From a virus: a stretch of 37,071 bases of DNA. Below are positions 8,273 through 16,307 of this stretch, in pieces. The stretch is taken from positions 1-37,071 of IMG/VR virus record IMGVR_UViG_3300032287_003051, one strand, 5' to 3'. The position numbers were made by a program, and so were the translations under genes. The first letter of the stretch is position 1. Every line of letters begins with the position of its first letter. The notes under the pieces were generated by a model. The model saw only the letters and a program-made list of their open reading frames with translations. It did not search any database and was not told where the DNA came from.

Positions 8273-8662
8273 GTGGCGATCCAACATTCGACAACCACGC
8301 GCAACCGGCTGCGCGATGGCTATGTGGCAGCGTTCCCATCGGGCTCATCGCTGGTGATCCGCACAAGCACCCCGGCTGGTGTGGGTGGGGCTGCGGGGGG
8401 AAGCGCCCTGGCCACGATCACACTGCCGGTCACACCCCTGACCAGTGGGACTGGTGCTGTCACGCTCAGCGGCAGCTGGACGGCTACGGCATCCGGCACG
8501 GGCACGGCCGGCCACTACCGGCTGACCAATGGCAGCGACATCGAGGAGGGCACGGTGACGGCCACCGGCGGCGGCGGCGACCTGACCCTCGACAACACCA
8601 GCATCGCGTCGGGTCAGACCGTGACCGTGACCAGCTGGACCCGCACCATGCCGGCGGCCTGA
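8273..8662 (+). CDS. Small virion structural protein
   Basis: A 129-residue protein starting with GTG 8273. An N-terminal stretch (TTTRNRLRDGYVAAFPSGSSLVIRTSTPAGVGG) is followed by Thr/Gly-rich beta strands (GTGAVTLSGSWTATASGTGTAG, then YRLTNGSD). This plan is common to phage head or tail accessory proteins encoded next to fibre genes, but no specific function is assigned. It starts its own transcription unit after the 67-base gap with a promoter-like box and hairpin. Confidence 0.65.
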   Translation: MAIQHSTTTRNRLRDGYVAAFPSGSSLVIRTSTPAGVGGAAGGSALATITLPVTPLTSGTGAVTLSGSWTATASGTGTAGHYRLTNGSDIEEGTVTATGGGGDLTLDNTSIASGQTVTVTSWTRTMPAA

Positions 8663-8665
8663 CGC

Positions 8666-9487
8666 ATGGCAATTACATCATTCGATCAGCTAATTGGGGC
8701 GAATAAGCAGCATCTACAGTGGTCCAAAGCAGCTGTGACCACGACTGCTGGCAACTGGGCTACAACGTTCATAGCTACCGGGTTTCCCGCCACTGGGAAC
8801 ACGCCTGGCAACACCACCACCGGCGCGGTGCCGACTGATGCCGTGACAGGATTCCCCGTGATCCAAAACTTCCAGGGGGGGAACATCGGCTACCTCTCAA
8901 GGGTGGAAGCATCCTCTCCGGTCAATCAGACTCTGGGGCTGTTCGATGTTCTGTTCTGGGCCGGCCCCACGACGATCCCCACCAGCGGAACCACGACGGT
9001 GACCCTGGGCAGTCAGCCCAGCTTCTCCGGTCGGCTGCCGTTCCGCTCAGATGGCACCACGCCGGCATGGGAGGAAGTCGAGATGTGGGTGTGGCTGAGC
9101 ACGGCCGGCTCGGCTCACGCTCATACCTTCCAGATGAGCTATAGGGACCAGGATAATAATGTGGCCGCTTCTTCGGCAACAGTCAGCACCAACGGCGTGG
9201 CGGTGAATCGCGTCCTTCGCGTGCCATGGCTCACCGACGATTACGGGGCGCAGCTGATGAACGGGTATCTGGTCAACGGCGCAACAAGCGCCACCGGCGC
9301 CGTCGTGGCCATGTTCCTGCGGCGCCTGTGGGTTGGTCGGGTGGAGGCGAACACCATGAAAGTGTTCGGCCCAGACCTGACCGGGATGCCGAGGGTGTTC
9401 GACAACTCGGCGCTGATGCTGATGGGACTCCCTGAATCCACATCCACCAGCACGCCGAACGTACTGATCGAGATCGCAGAGGGCTAA
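8666..9487 (+). CDS. Virion structural protein, unknown role
   Basis: A 273-residue, beta-rich, Trp/Thr-rich protein (for example LFDVLFWAGPTTIPTSGTT, EEVEMWVWLST, RVLRVPWLTDDYG). There is no signal peptide or membrane segment. Its position inside the morphogenesis cluster, starting four bases after the previous gene, indicates a virion component. The 5' third has lower GC and freer codon use than the flanking head genes (for example ATTACATCATTCGATCAG), suggesting exchange between phages. Confidence 0.6.
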   Translation: MAITSFDQLIGANKQHLQWSKAAVTTTAGNWATTFIATGFPATGNTPGNTTTGAVPTDAVTGFPVIQNFQGGNIGYLSRVEASSPVNQTLGLFDVLFWAGPTTIPTSGTTTVTLGSQPSFSGRLPFRSDGTTPAWEEVEMWVWLSTAGSAHAHTFQMSYRDQDNNVAASSATVSTNGVAVNRVLRVPWLTDDYGAQLMNGYLVNGATSATGAVVAMFLRRLWVGRVEANTMKVFGPDLTGMPRVFDNSALMLMGLPESTSTSTPNVLIEIAEG

Positions 9488-9493
9488 GCCAGC

Positions 9494-10510
9494 ATGGCCC
9501 GCCGGGTATTCCGAACAGGGCTCCCAGGGGCCTGGAACCAGTGGGCTGCGGCCCGCAAGACCGGAGCCTGGCAGACCATCGTCGTTGCCGAGCTGATCGG
9601 CTATCCCACGGCAGTGGGGGCCAGCTCGGCCACGTTCGGGATCACCGGCAGCGCAGCGGGGACCGTCAGCGGTGGCGGCGGCGGCACGGTCACTGGTGAC
9701 AGCTCGGCGACGTTCGACCTGGCGGGGTCCGCCGCCGGCAGCGTCAGCATTGCGGGCGCCAGCAGTCAGACGCTGGGCCTGACTGGATCTGCTGCGGGTG
9801 GCGTTGCTGTCGCAGGCGCCAGCAGCCAGGCCCTGAGCCTGAGCGGATCAGCTGCCGGCACGGTGCGGGTTGCCGGCGCGAGCAGCCAGACCCTGAGCCT
9901 GACCGGATCTGCCGCGGGTGGCGTTGCCGTCACAGGCGCGAGCAGCCAGGCCCTGGCGCTGAGCGGATCTGCCGCGGGTGGCGTTGCCGTCGCCGGTGCC
10001 AGCAGTCAGACGCTGGCCCTGGAGGGTTCGGCTGCTGGCACTGTCGGCGGCATCATCACCGGCGAAAGCAGCCAGCCCCTGGCGCTGGGCGGCACGGCCG
10101 CGGGCACCGTCAGCATCACCGGCGCCAGCAGCCAGGGCCTGGCCCTGAGCGGTGCAGCGGCTGGCACGGTCCGGGTTGCGGGCGCCAGCAGCCAGACGCT
10201 GGCCCTGGGCGGCATCGCCGCCGGTGGCGTCAGCATCACCGGCGCCAGCGCGGCCAGCCTCGCCCTGAGCGGCACAGCCGCCGGCGCGGTCCCTGTCACC
10301 GGCGGCAGCAGCCAGGCCCTGGTCCTCGATGGTTCGGCCGAAGGTACGGTCGTCGGCACCATCAGCGGCGAAAGCGAGGGCACACTGCAGCTGCTCGGTT
10401 CGGCCGCGGGCGTCGTTGGCATTGCGGGCAATTCGATCGCCGTGTTCTCCATCAGCGGGACCGCTGCGGGAGGCGTCAGCCGGCGGCGGGTGGCGCTGCT
10501 GTTCGGATGA
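9494..10510 (+). CDS. Repeat protein with 20-residue tandem repeats
   Basis: A 338-residue protein. Residues 1-40 form a unique head (LPGAWNQWAAARKTGAWQT). Residues about 43-330 are tandem 20-residue units of the type GASSQTLALSGSAAGTVSI, encoded by 60-base DNA repeats; some units carry short extra Gly-rich inserts (GGGGG or GGIITGES). About fourteen units can be read. The alternation of small and beta-forming residues suggests a stacked beta structure, perhaps a virion surface fibre or adhesin. No catalytic motif is seen. The last residues (RRRVALLFG) are basic and hydrophobic. The repeats should be prone to unit gain and loss. Confidence 0.7.
   Translation: MARRVFRTGLPGAWNQWAAARKTGAWQTIVVAELIGYPTAVGASSATFGITGSAAGTVSGGGGGTVTGDSSATFDLAGSAAGSVSIAGASSQTLGLTGSAAGGVAVAGASSQALSLSGSAAGTVRVAGASSQTLSLTGSAAGGVAVTGASSQALALSGSAAGGVAVAGASSQTLALEGSAAGTVGGIITGESSQPLALGGTAAGTVSITGASSQGLALSGAAAGTVRVAGASSQTLALGGIAAGGVSITGASAASLALSGTAAGAVPVTGGSSQALVLDGSAEGTVVGTISGESEGTLQLLGSAAGVVGIAGNSIAVFSISGTAAGGVSRRRVALLFG
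9620..10480 (+). repeat. 60-bp tandem repeats within a virion gene
   Basis: Successive 60-base units, each coding for GASSQ-x-L-x-L-x-G-x-AAG-x-V-x-V/I, run through this stretch. Units differ mostly at synonymous and conservative positions, and two longer units interrupt the register near 9680 and 10050. Boundaries are approximate. Confidence 0.75.
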
Positions 10511-10535
10511 TGCCGGCCCCGCTGGCTGGCGCCGA

Positions 10536-10541
10536 TAGACT
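10536..10541 (+). promoter_or_regulatory. Putative promoter -10 box (TAGACT)
   Basis: TAGACT in a 64-base intergenic gap, 33 bases before the tail terminator start. It shares the TAGACT core with the elements at 2709 and 19752 and is followed by GCCTGCGCAG (10550-10559), a motif that recurs in other gaps. Confidence 0.35.
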
Positions 10542-10574
10542 GCCATCAGCCTGCGCAGACGGATCCCCGCGCCC

Positions 10575-11006
10575 ATGACCGCGATCAAGCGCGAGCGCAT
10601 CCTGGCGGCGGTGGCCTCAGCCCTGGCGACGACGACAGGCGTCAGCGGCCGGGTCTACCGCTCGCGGGTGGAGGCGTTCGCCCGCAATGAGGCGCCGGCG
10701 ATCGTGATCGAACCCGGCGACGACGTGCCGGCAGATCCGCCGGTGAGCGGTTGCAGGATCGACTGGCGTCTCGACGTGATGGTGCACGTGCACACCCGGG
10801 GCCCGATCCCCGAGCAACTGGCGGCCCCGATCGTCGCCAGCCTCCATGGCCTGCTGATGGCCGACCGCACCCTGGGCGGCCTGGCGATGGAGACATGGCC
10901 GGCAACGGTGCAGCACCAGCGCGAGCAGGGCGACGCCACCGCCGGCTGGACCTCCTGCCGGTACGTGGTGCGCTACCGGACCACGGTCAACGATCTAACG
11001 AGCTGA
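10575..11006 (+). CDS. Tail terminator protein (gpU-like)
   Basis: A 143-residue protein in the lambda U position, before the tail tube gene. The N-terminus (IKRERILAAVASALATTTGVSGRVYRSRVEAF) and a central LDVMVHVHTRG strand with PEQLAAPIVASLHGLL helix are typical of tail terminators, which cap the tail tube and join it to the head. The C-terminal CRYVVRYRTTVNDL is the expected final strand. Starts at ATG 10575. Confidence 0.75.
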   Translation: MTAIKRERILAAVASALATTTGVSGRVYRSRVEAFARNEAPAIVIEPGDDVPADPPVSGCRIDWRLDVMVHVHTRGPIPEQLAAPIVASLHGLLMADRTLGGLAMETWPATVQHQREQGDATAGWTSCRYVVRYRTTVNDLTS

Positions 11007-11010
11007 CGCC

Positions 11011-11364
11011 ATGGCAATCACACGCGGCCGGCTGGCCGAGATTCAGACGATCCCCAGCACGGTGGGATCGCTCTACGCGAATCCGAGCGCGACCAAAAGC
11101 TTTATTAAGGGGCTCACCCTGTTCAATTCCAACACCACAGCCGAAACAGTGAAGCTGTACCGAGTGCCGGACTCCACCGGCAGTCTGGGGACGGCCGCTG
11201 TAACCAATCAGTTTTTGGAGATTAGCATCGCGCCCCTGGAAACGTTTGTGCTTGAGTTCCCTGGAGACGGGACCGTGTTGGAGGACACAAACGACAGCAT
11301 CCAAGGCGTGACCACCACGGCCTCGAAAGTCACAGTGCAGATACACGGCGTGAAGGACGTTTGA
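11011..11364 (+). CDS. Small virion protein, unknown
   Basis: A 117-residue beta-rich protein (FIKGLTLFNSNTTAETVKLYRVPDS, QFLEISIAPLETFVLEFPGD). Proteins of this plan, with a NTTAETVKLYRV-like core, are found among phage structural accessory genes; the function is not known. Codon use is less GC-biased (TTTATTAAG, AATTCCAACACC) than in the flanking tail genes, so it looks like a later addition. Confidence 0.6.
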   Translation: MAITRGRLAEIQTIPSTVGSLYANPSATKSFIKGLTLFNSNTTAETVKLYRVPDSTGSLGTAAVTNQFLEISIAPLETFVLEFPGDGTVLEDTNDSIQGVTTTASKVTVQIHGVKDV

Positions 11365-11367
11365 GCC

Positions 11368-11862
11368 ATGCCTGCAGGAGTACGCCGCAGCGGCCGCCGG
11401 GAGGTGACCTATGGAGAGCAGGGGCTGAGACTGCTGCCACTGACGCGATTCGGCAATAGCGCCCGCTACTGGCGCATTAAGTCCATCAGTGTCGCCGGGA
11501 CGTTCCTGGAGATTTCAGAAGTTCAGTTCTGCGCTGGCGGCACAAGGCAAACGGGAACCCTGGCATCTTCTGACGTTCCGGGGCTTGGGGCCATTACAGA
11601 CCTCAACGACAACGTGCTTACAACCCGTTGCTATTGGAATAACGCAGTAGCAGTGGCGGCCGGATTCTGGATCCGAATGGATCTTGGATCTGCAAAGGTG
11701 ATCGACGGAATCAAGCTGGGCGGATTCGACACTACAAACCGTTACCCCACGGCCTTCACGCTGGAGAAGTCCACGGACAACAGCATATGGACGGCGGTTG
11801 GGAGCGTGTCGGGATTGAGCTACCCAGGCAATAACACGCTGTCGAGCACGATCTCCTTCTGA
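11368..11862 (+). CDS. Discoidin (F5/8 type C)-like virion protein
   Basis: A 164-residue protein. The core ARYWRIKSIS, ISEVQF, WIRMDLGSAKVIDGIKLGGFD, YPTAFTLEKSTDNSIW and the final strands follow the galactose-binding-like discoidin fold: an N-terminal RYWRI strand, a DLG-x-x-x-x-IDGIKLGG turn and a paired W near the end. Such domains bind cell-surface sugars and are used by phages on fibres and tail tips. No signal peptide. Like its upstream neighbour it has lower GC. Binding target unknown. Confidence 0.7.
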   Translation: MPAGVRRSGRREVTYGEQGLRLLPLTRFGNSARYWRIKSISVAGTFLEISEVQFCAGGTRQTGTLASSDVPGLGAITDLNDNVLTTRCYWNNAVAVAAGFWIRMDLGSAKVIDGIKLGGFDTTNRYPTAFTLEKSTDNSIWTAVGSVSGLSYPGNNTLSSTISF

Positions 11863-11889
11863 TCTCCGAGCCCCGCTAGGCGGTCTCGC

Positions 11890-11895
11890 TACGAT
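11890..11895 (+). promoter_or_regulatory. Putative promoter -10 box (TACGAT)
   Basis: TACGAT fits TANNNT and lies 29 bases before the next start, followed by GCCTGCGCAG (11911-11920) as after the box at 10536. Weak evidence alone; the spacing agrees with the other gaps. Confidence 0.3.
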
Positions 11896-11924
11896 GGGGC
11901 CATCCTCTGCGCCTGCGCAGTCGC

Positions 11925-12092
11925 ATGAGCAAGGCTCGCCCCACGATCCCGCCCCTGCCCCGTGAGGGCGGGTCCTACGTGCTGAACGCGAAGGCGGGCC
12001 GGTGGGAGCCGGATCCGGCTGCTGCTGACGCCCCGACCGATCAACCCGCACCCCTAGCCGACGAGGCCCAGGACAATGCCGCTGACCTATAA
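11925..12092 (+). CDS. Small protein upstream of tail tube
   Basis: A 55-residue gene. The product begins SKARPTIPPLPREGGSYVL, then NAKAGRWEPDP, and ends with an acidic Ala/Asp-rich tail. Small proteins with a PRGGSYxL-like motif are often encoded beside phage tail tube genes. The gene overlaps the start of the tail tube gene by 17 bases in another frame. Codons have the GC-rich third positions of the flanking genes and a -10-like box lies upstream, which supports a real gene. Function unknown. Confidence 0.6.
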   Translation: MSKARPTIPPLPREGGSYVLNAKAGRWEPDPAAADAPTDQPAPLADEAQDNAADL

Positions 12093-13020
12093 CCGCCTGA
12101 TCCTGGCGAAGGCTGAATCCTCCTACGGGGCGGTGCCGAGCCCGGCGCCTGCCGGGACGGACGCCATCCGGGTGATGAATGATCTGAAGCTCTCGCCGCT
12201 CCAGATGGAACTGGCGGAGCGCGACATCCTGGGTCCCTACGTGGGCAGCCGGCCGCGGTACGCGACCCAGAAGCTGGCTCAGGTCGAGTTCTCTTTCGAG
12301 CTGGTGGGCAGCGGCACCGCAGGGGTGGCCCCGAAGTGCGGCCTGTTCTTTCGCGCCGCGGGTTATAGCCAGACGATTGTGACGGATACGAGCGTTACCT
12401 ACGCCCCGATCGGCAGCGGCTACGAGTCTCTGTCGCTCGACGTGCGGCACGGCGGGAAAAAGCACGTCCTCTCCGGCGTGCGCGGCGAGCTGTCGTTTGA
12501 GCTGAAGGTGGGCGCCCTGCCCATGGGCAAGTTCACCGGCATGGGGTTCTACGCCGTCCCCACCGACGCCTCCAACCCCTCGCTGACCTACAGCAGCCAG
12601 GCCGAGCCGCTGTTCGTGGGCAGCGACAACACCACCCCGGTGGAGGCGTTCAGCTACGGGGTCTGCCTGGAGTCGTTCAGCTTCAACAGCGGCCGGTCGC
12701 CGAAGCTCCACCAGCGGGCCGGCTGCTCGAAGCAGATCAGGATCGACACGGAGCGCAAGCCCGAAGGGGAGATCATGATCGAATCCCCGACCATGGCCCA
12801 GAAGGATTTCTTCACCGCCGCGGCCGGCCAGACCCTGGGCAACATCGAATGGACCCACGGCACCACCGCCGGAAACATCGTCACTTTTGAGGCCCCGACC
12901 AACAGCCTGGGCGATCCTGAGTACGACGACGGCGACGGCGTGGAGCTGCTCAAGCTGCCGTTCCTGCCGATCCCCACTGCCGGTAACGGCTACGACGACC
13001 ACACGTTCGTGTTCACCTGA
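12076..13020 (+). CDS. Major tail tube protein
   Basis: A 314-residue protein in the lambda V position, before the G/GT genes. The N-terminus (RLILAKAESSYGAVPSPAPAGTDAIRV) is characteristic of long tail tube proteins of siphophages. It continues with a beta-sandwich tube domain (YVGSRPRYATQKLAQVEFSFELVGSG) and ends with a second beta-rich part rich in aromatic residues. The protein forms stacked hexamer rings making the tail tube. ATG 12076 overlaps the preceding small gene. Confidence 0.88.
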   Translation: MPLTYNRLILAKAESSYGAVPSPAPAGTDAIRVMNDLKLSPLQMELAERDILGPYVGSRPRYATQKLAQVEFSFELVGSGTAGVAPKCGLFFRAAGYSQTIVTDTSVTYAPIGSGYESLSLDVRHGGKKHVLSGVRGELSFELKVGALPMGKFTGMGFYAVPTDASNPSLTYSSQAEPLFVGSDNTTPVEAFSYGVCLESFSFNSGRSPKLHQRAGCSKQIRIDTERKPEGEIMIESPTMAQKDFFTAAAGQTLGNIEWTHGTTAGNIVTFEAPTNSLGDPEYDDGDGVELLKLPFLPIPTAGNGYDDHTFVFT

Positions 13021-13041
13021 TCCCTACGCCTACGCAACCCT

Positions 13042-13431
13042 ATGGCCTTCATCCTCGATCAGTCCCCGTCCTACTCCTGGCCCGTCAAGGTGCAGGTCCC
13101 CCAGGACGGGGGCCGCTTCCGGTCCTACACCTTCGAGGTGGAGTTCGCCCGGGTGAGCCAGGAGCGCCGCGAGGAACTGGGCCGCCAGCTGCTGGTGCAG
13201 AAGGGCCGGATCGAGGCCGGACTGCTGGAGGGCGAGCTCCTGACCCCGCGCCAGATCGCCGCCGAGCTGGTGGTGGGCTGGAGCGGGATCCTCGACAGCG
13301 AGGACAAGGACGCCAAGCCGGTGCCGTTCAGCACCACCACCCTGGCCCAGCTACTGAACGTGGGTGACGTGGCCGACGCCATCCTGGCGGCCTGGAACGA
13401 GAGCATCCCCGGGGCCAAGGCAAAAAACTAA
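13042..13431 (+). CDS. Tail assembly chaperone (gpG-like)
   Basis: A 129-residue protein that, by analogy with lambda G, binds the tape measure protein during tail assembly. It has the usual N-terminal beta stretch (WPVKVQVPQDGGRFRSYTFEVEFARVSQ) and helical remainder. The final codons GCA AAA AAC TAA contain the slippery heptamer A AAA AAC (13422-13428). A 7-bp GC stem (13434-13440 with 13454-13460) starts five bases later. Some ribosomes should slip -1 here to make the longer G-T fusion. Confidence 0.88.
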   Translation: MAFILDQSPSYSWPVKVQVPQDGGRFRSYTFEVEFARVSQERREELGRQLLVQKGRIEAGLLEGELLTPRQIAAELVVGWSGILDSEDKDAKPVPFSTTTLAQLLNVGDVADAILAAWNESIPGAKAKN

Positions 13432-13460
13432 CGGCCGCCGTCGAGCACTGGTTCGGCGGC
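13422..13460 (+). promoter_or_regulatory. Programmed -1 frameshift signal
   Basis: Slippery heptamer A AAA AAC at 13422-13428 in the gpG frame, five-base spacer, then GCCGCCG (13434-13440) pairing perfectly with CGGCGGC (13454-13460) across a 13-base loop. The zero-frame stop TAA (13429-13431) directly follows the slippery site. This is a complete -1 frameshift cassette of the type known for bacterial and phage genes. Confidence 0.88.
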
Positions 13461-13805
13461 GGGGGGCAACCAAACCCAGACCTGCTGGCGGACGCTGAGG
13501 CCTACGGCCTGGAGCTCCCGCCCGAGACCCTGGCGCCCGTGGACTTCCCCGTGTGGCGGGAGAACTGGCCGGCGGTTGAGCTGTTCCTGCGCTGCTCGAC
13601 CCAGTGGCGCACCGGCGAACCCAGCGCCCTGGGGCCGTGCGGGGTCTACGGCCTGGACTATCAAGCGGTTCTCAGCCTAGGTAGCCTGTATCTGTCTCCT
13701 GAGGCGAAGATGCGCGACGTGCTCGAGGACCTGCAGGTGATGGAACGCCGGGCCCTCGAGCTGGCCTATGAAGCTGCGCAGCGGCAGCAGGAGCGGAGCC
13801 GCTGA
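13428..13805 (+). CDS. GT extension by -1 frameshift (DUF1799-like)
   Basis: The T part of a G-T fusion. After a -1 slip at A AAA AAC, reading resumes at 13428 and stays open to 13805, giving LTAAVEHWFGGGGQPNPD and then the DUF1799-like part (PVWRENWPAVELFLRCSTQW, GLDYQAVLSLGSLYL). The fusion spans 13042-13428 joined to 13428-13805, 254 residues. The T frame lacks a good start of its own before GTG 13539, which supports frameshift expression. In lambda the T part recruits the tail tube protein to the chaperone-tape measure complex. The stop overlaps the tape measure start. Confidence 0.85.
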   Translation, partial: LTAAVEHWFGGGGQPNPDLLADAEAYGLELPPETLAPVDFPVWRENWPAVELFLRCSTQWRTGEPSALGPCGVYGLDYQAVLSLGSLYLSPEAKMRDVLEDLQVMERRALELAYEAAQRQQERSR

Positions 13806-16306
13806 TGGCAACGACGCTCAGCGCGCTGCTGGACATCAAGGCGAACGTTACCGGCGAGGGCGCGGTGGCGGGCCTGGGGAACGCGATCGGCGGAATCCAG
13901 GCGAAGGCCGCTGCCGCCACCGGCGGGCTCAAGGCCCTGACCGGCGCGGCCGGGATGGGCGGCCTGGCGGGCGCCATGGGCGCACTGACGCCGCTGCTCA
14001 GCGTGGCCGGCCTGGTGGGCATGGCAAAGGCGGCGATCAGCGCGGGGGATGCGTTCTACGACATGAGCCAGCGGACCGGCGTCAGCGTCGAGATGCTGGC
14101 CAAGTTCAAGAAAGCGGCCGGGCAAAGCGGTACCACGCTCCAGGCCGTGGAGGGGGGATTGCTGCGCCTCAGTAAAGCCATGGCTGCGGCGGGATCCATA
14201 GACCTAGGAGGCAGAACCAAAAAGGAGATCGACGAGCTGGTGAAGGCCGTCGAGGATGGAGAAAGGAGACAGACACAGGCCATCGAACGCGAGGCGGATC
14301 GCCGACTGGCTGCGGTTGATCGCGAGACAGACGGCCGCCTCCGCGCAATTAACAAGCGATACAGACAAGAGGAGCAAAAACTTCGTGATTCACTAGAGGA
14401 CCAGGCGGCCATAGGGGAAAGCCAGGCGGCAAAGGACGAAAGGATGCGCCAGAGGCAACAACGCGACGCGCTAAACAGCCAACTCGATGCGCTAGATGAG
14501 CGCAAGCAAGCTGAGATTGATGCCGTTCGATCCTCGGCAGACGAGCAAAAAACCATTATCAAGGACGGGGCAAAGTTCCAAGTCGACACGATCAAGGCAG
14601 CCAGTGCCGAGTCCGTCAAGGCTCTGAAGGTCGACCCAGGGGAGACAGCCATCGGCCAGGAGCTTGAGGACCTAGGGCTGAGCGGCAAGGGGGCGTCTGA
14701 GGCCTTCCGGCAGCTGGGCGTCGCCGTGCGGAATCAGGACGGCACCCTGCGCAGCTCCAGCGACGTGATGCTTGAGATCGCCGATAGGTTCAAGGCCATG
14801 CCAGACGGGGCCGGGAAATCGGCCCTTGCCATGAAGCTGTTCGGCAAGGCCGGAGCCGAGCTCATCCCCATGCTGAACATGGGCGGTGGCGCTATCGACC
14901 GGCTGACCGTCAAGATGACGAAGGAGTTCGCCGCCAAGGCCGACGAATACAGCGACAAGATGGTGGCACTGGGCGGAAAGATCGGCGCGGTGGGGGCTGA
15001 CATTGCCATCGCCCTGCTGCCGGCGATCACCGCCATCACCGAGGCCCTAGTGGGGTTCTTTGACTGGCTGAACAAGCAAGATCCGATCATCAAAAACCTG
15101 ATCGGCACATTGGGCCTGGTGGCGATTGCCTTCACCGCCCTGGCGCCAGCCATCACCGCGCTGGTGGCGATCGGTGGGCCGTTGATCGGATTCCTGGCTG
15201 GAGGTGCTGGCATCGCTGGCGCGCTGGCCACGGTCGCCGGGTGGTTGGGCGCAACCAGCACAGCACTGGCGACCCTGGCTGGCTGGCTTGGCGCCGTGGT
15301 GCCATTCTTCACCGGCCTGGCCACCGCCGTGGCCGCGTTCATCACCTGGCCGGTGGTGCTGGTGGCCGCCCTGGTGGCGGCTGGCGTCGCGATCTTCGTG
15401 TTCCGCGATCAGATCGGCGCGTTCTTCAACAGCCTCGGCGAGCTGGTGCAGACCCTGCTCCAGACGATCTGGGATCTGGGCGAGCCCATCCGAGCGTTCT
15501 GGGTTGACCTGTGGAACGGCGTCATGGATGCGACCGCTCCCTTCTTCGAGTGGCTGATGGAAACAGCGGGCGCGGCCTTCGAGTGGCTGCTCGACACCTT
15601 CTACAAGGTGTTCGTCGAGCCCTATGTCAAGGCGTGGGAGGGCCTGGAGGCTGTCGGCGGGGTTTTGATCCAGGGCCTGCAGAAGGGCTGGGCATCGTTC
15701 AGCGATTGGATCGGCGGGATCTTCCGCGCCATCGGCGACACGTTCAGGCGGTTTGTGGTCGACCCGCTCACCAAGGCCTGGGTGTTCATCGTCGACACCG
15801 GCAAGGCCGCCCTGCGGGGCCTGCTGGGCTTTGCGGTGGACATCGTGAACGGCGTGATCAAGGTGATCAACGGCCTGATTGACGCGCTGAACCGGGTCCG
15901 GTCCGCCGTGGGGCTCAGCACCCTGAACAAGCTCGGCCTGCTGAGCGTGCCGAAGTTCGCAGAAGGCGGATTCGTGACCGGCCCCACCCTGGCGATGGTG
16001 GGAGACAACCCCGGCGGGCGGGAGTACGTGATCCCCGAGGGGAAGGCTGCAGGGTTCGCCGCCAACTACCTGGCCGGTGCCCGGGGGGCGGCCGCCATCC
16101 CTCCCACCAGCGGCGGGGCTTCTGCCGCCGGCGGCCCTGGCGGCCCTGTGACTGTGAACCTCAGCACCGGGCCGATCATGCAGACGGCCGACGGCCAGCG
16201 CAGCGTGAGCCTCGAGGAGGTGGAGCGCCTGGTGCGCGACGGCGTGGGCCAGACGATCCGTCAGCTGCGCACCCCCGCCGGCCGCTACGCCATGGGGGTG
16301 CGTTGA
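13805..16306 (+). CDS. Tail tape measure protein
   Basis: An 833-residue protein that sets tail length and helps DNA ejection. Residues 1-110 are Gly/Ala-rich (GEGAVAGLGNAIGGIQAKA). About 130-275 is a highly charged coiled coil (VEDGERRQTQAIEREADRR, then RQEEQKLRDSLED). Next come a conserved VMLEIADRFKAMPDGAGKSALAMKLFG block, several hydrophobic segments at about 395-545 (IAIALLPAITAITEAL, GLVAIAFTALAPAITALVAI, VVLVAALVAAGVAIFVF), and amphipathic Trp-rich repeats to about 680. The C-terminus (FAEGGFVTGPTLAMVGDNPGGREYVIPEGKA) is a common tape measure tail. Start coupled to the previous stop (TGATG). Confidence 0.93.
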   Translation: MATTLSALLDIKANVTGEGAVAGLGNAIGGIQAKAAAATGGLKALTGAAGMGGLAGAMGALTPLLSVAGLVGMAKAAISAGDAFYDMSQRTGVSVEMLAKFKKAAGQSGTTLQAVEGGLLRLSKAMAAAGSIDLGGRTKKEIDELVKAVEDGERRQTQAIEREADRRLAAVDRETDGRLRAINKRYRQEEQKLRDSLEDQAAIGESQAAKDERMRQRQQRDALNSQLDALDERKQAEIDAVRSSADEQKTIIKDGAKFQVDTIKAASAESVKALKVDPGETAIGQELEDLGLSGKGASEAFRQLGVAVRNQDGTLRSSSDVMLEIADRFKAMPDGAGKSALAMKLFGKAGAELIPMLNMGGGAIDRLTVKMTKEFAAKADEYSDKMVALGGKIGAVGADIAIALLPAITAITEALVGFFDWLNKQDPIIKNLIGTLGLVAIAFTALAPAITALVAIGGPLIGFLAGGAGIAGALATVAGWLGATSTALATLAGWLGAVVPFFTGLATAVAAFITWPVVLVAALVAAGVAIFVFRDQIGAFFNSLGELVQTLLQTIWDLGEPIRAFWVDLWNGVMDATAPFFEWLMETAGAAFEWLLDTFYKVFVEPYVKAWEGLEAVGGVLIQGLQKGWASFSDWIGGIFRAIGDTFRRFVVDPLTKAWVFIVDTGKAALRGLLGFAVDIVNGVIKVINGLIDALNRVRSAVGLSTLNKLGLLSVPKFAEGGFVTGPTLAMVGDNPGGREYVIPEGKAAGFAANYLAGARGAAAIPPTSGGASAAGGPGGPVTVNLSTGPIMQTADGQRSVSLEEVERLVRDGVGQTIRQLRTPAGRYAMGVR

Positions 16307-16307
16307 G

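Noticed and set aside
9620-10480. CRISPR array suggested by regular 60-bp repeats
   Set aside because: The repeats are fully coding, without distinct spacers, and no cas genes are present.
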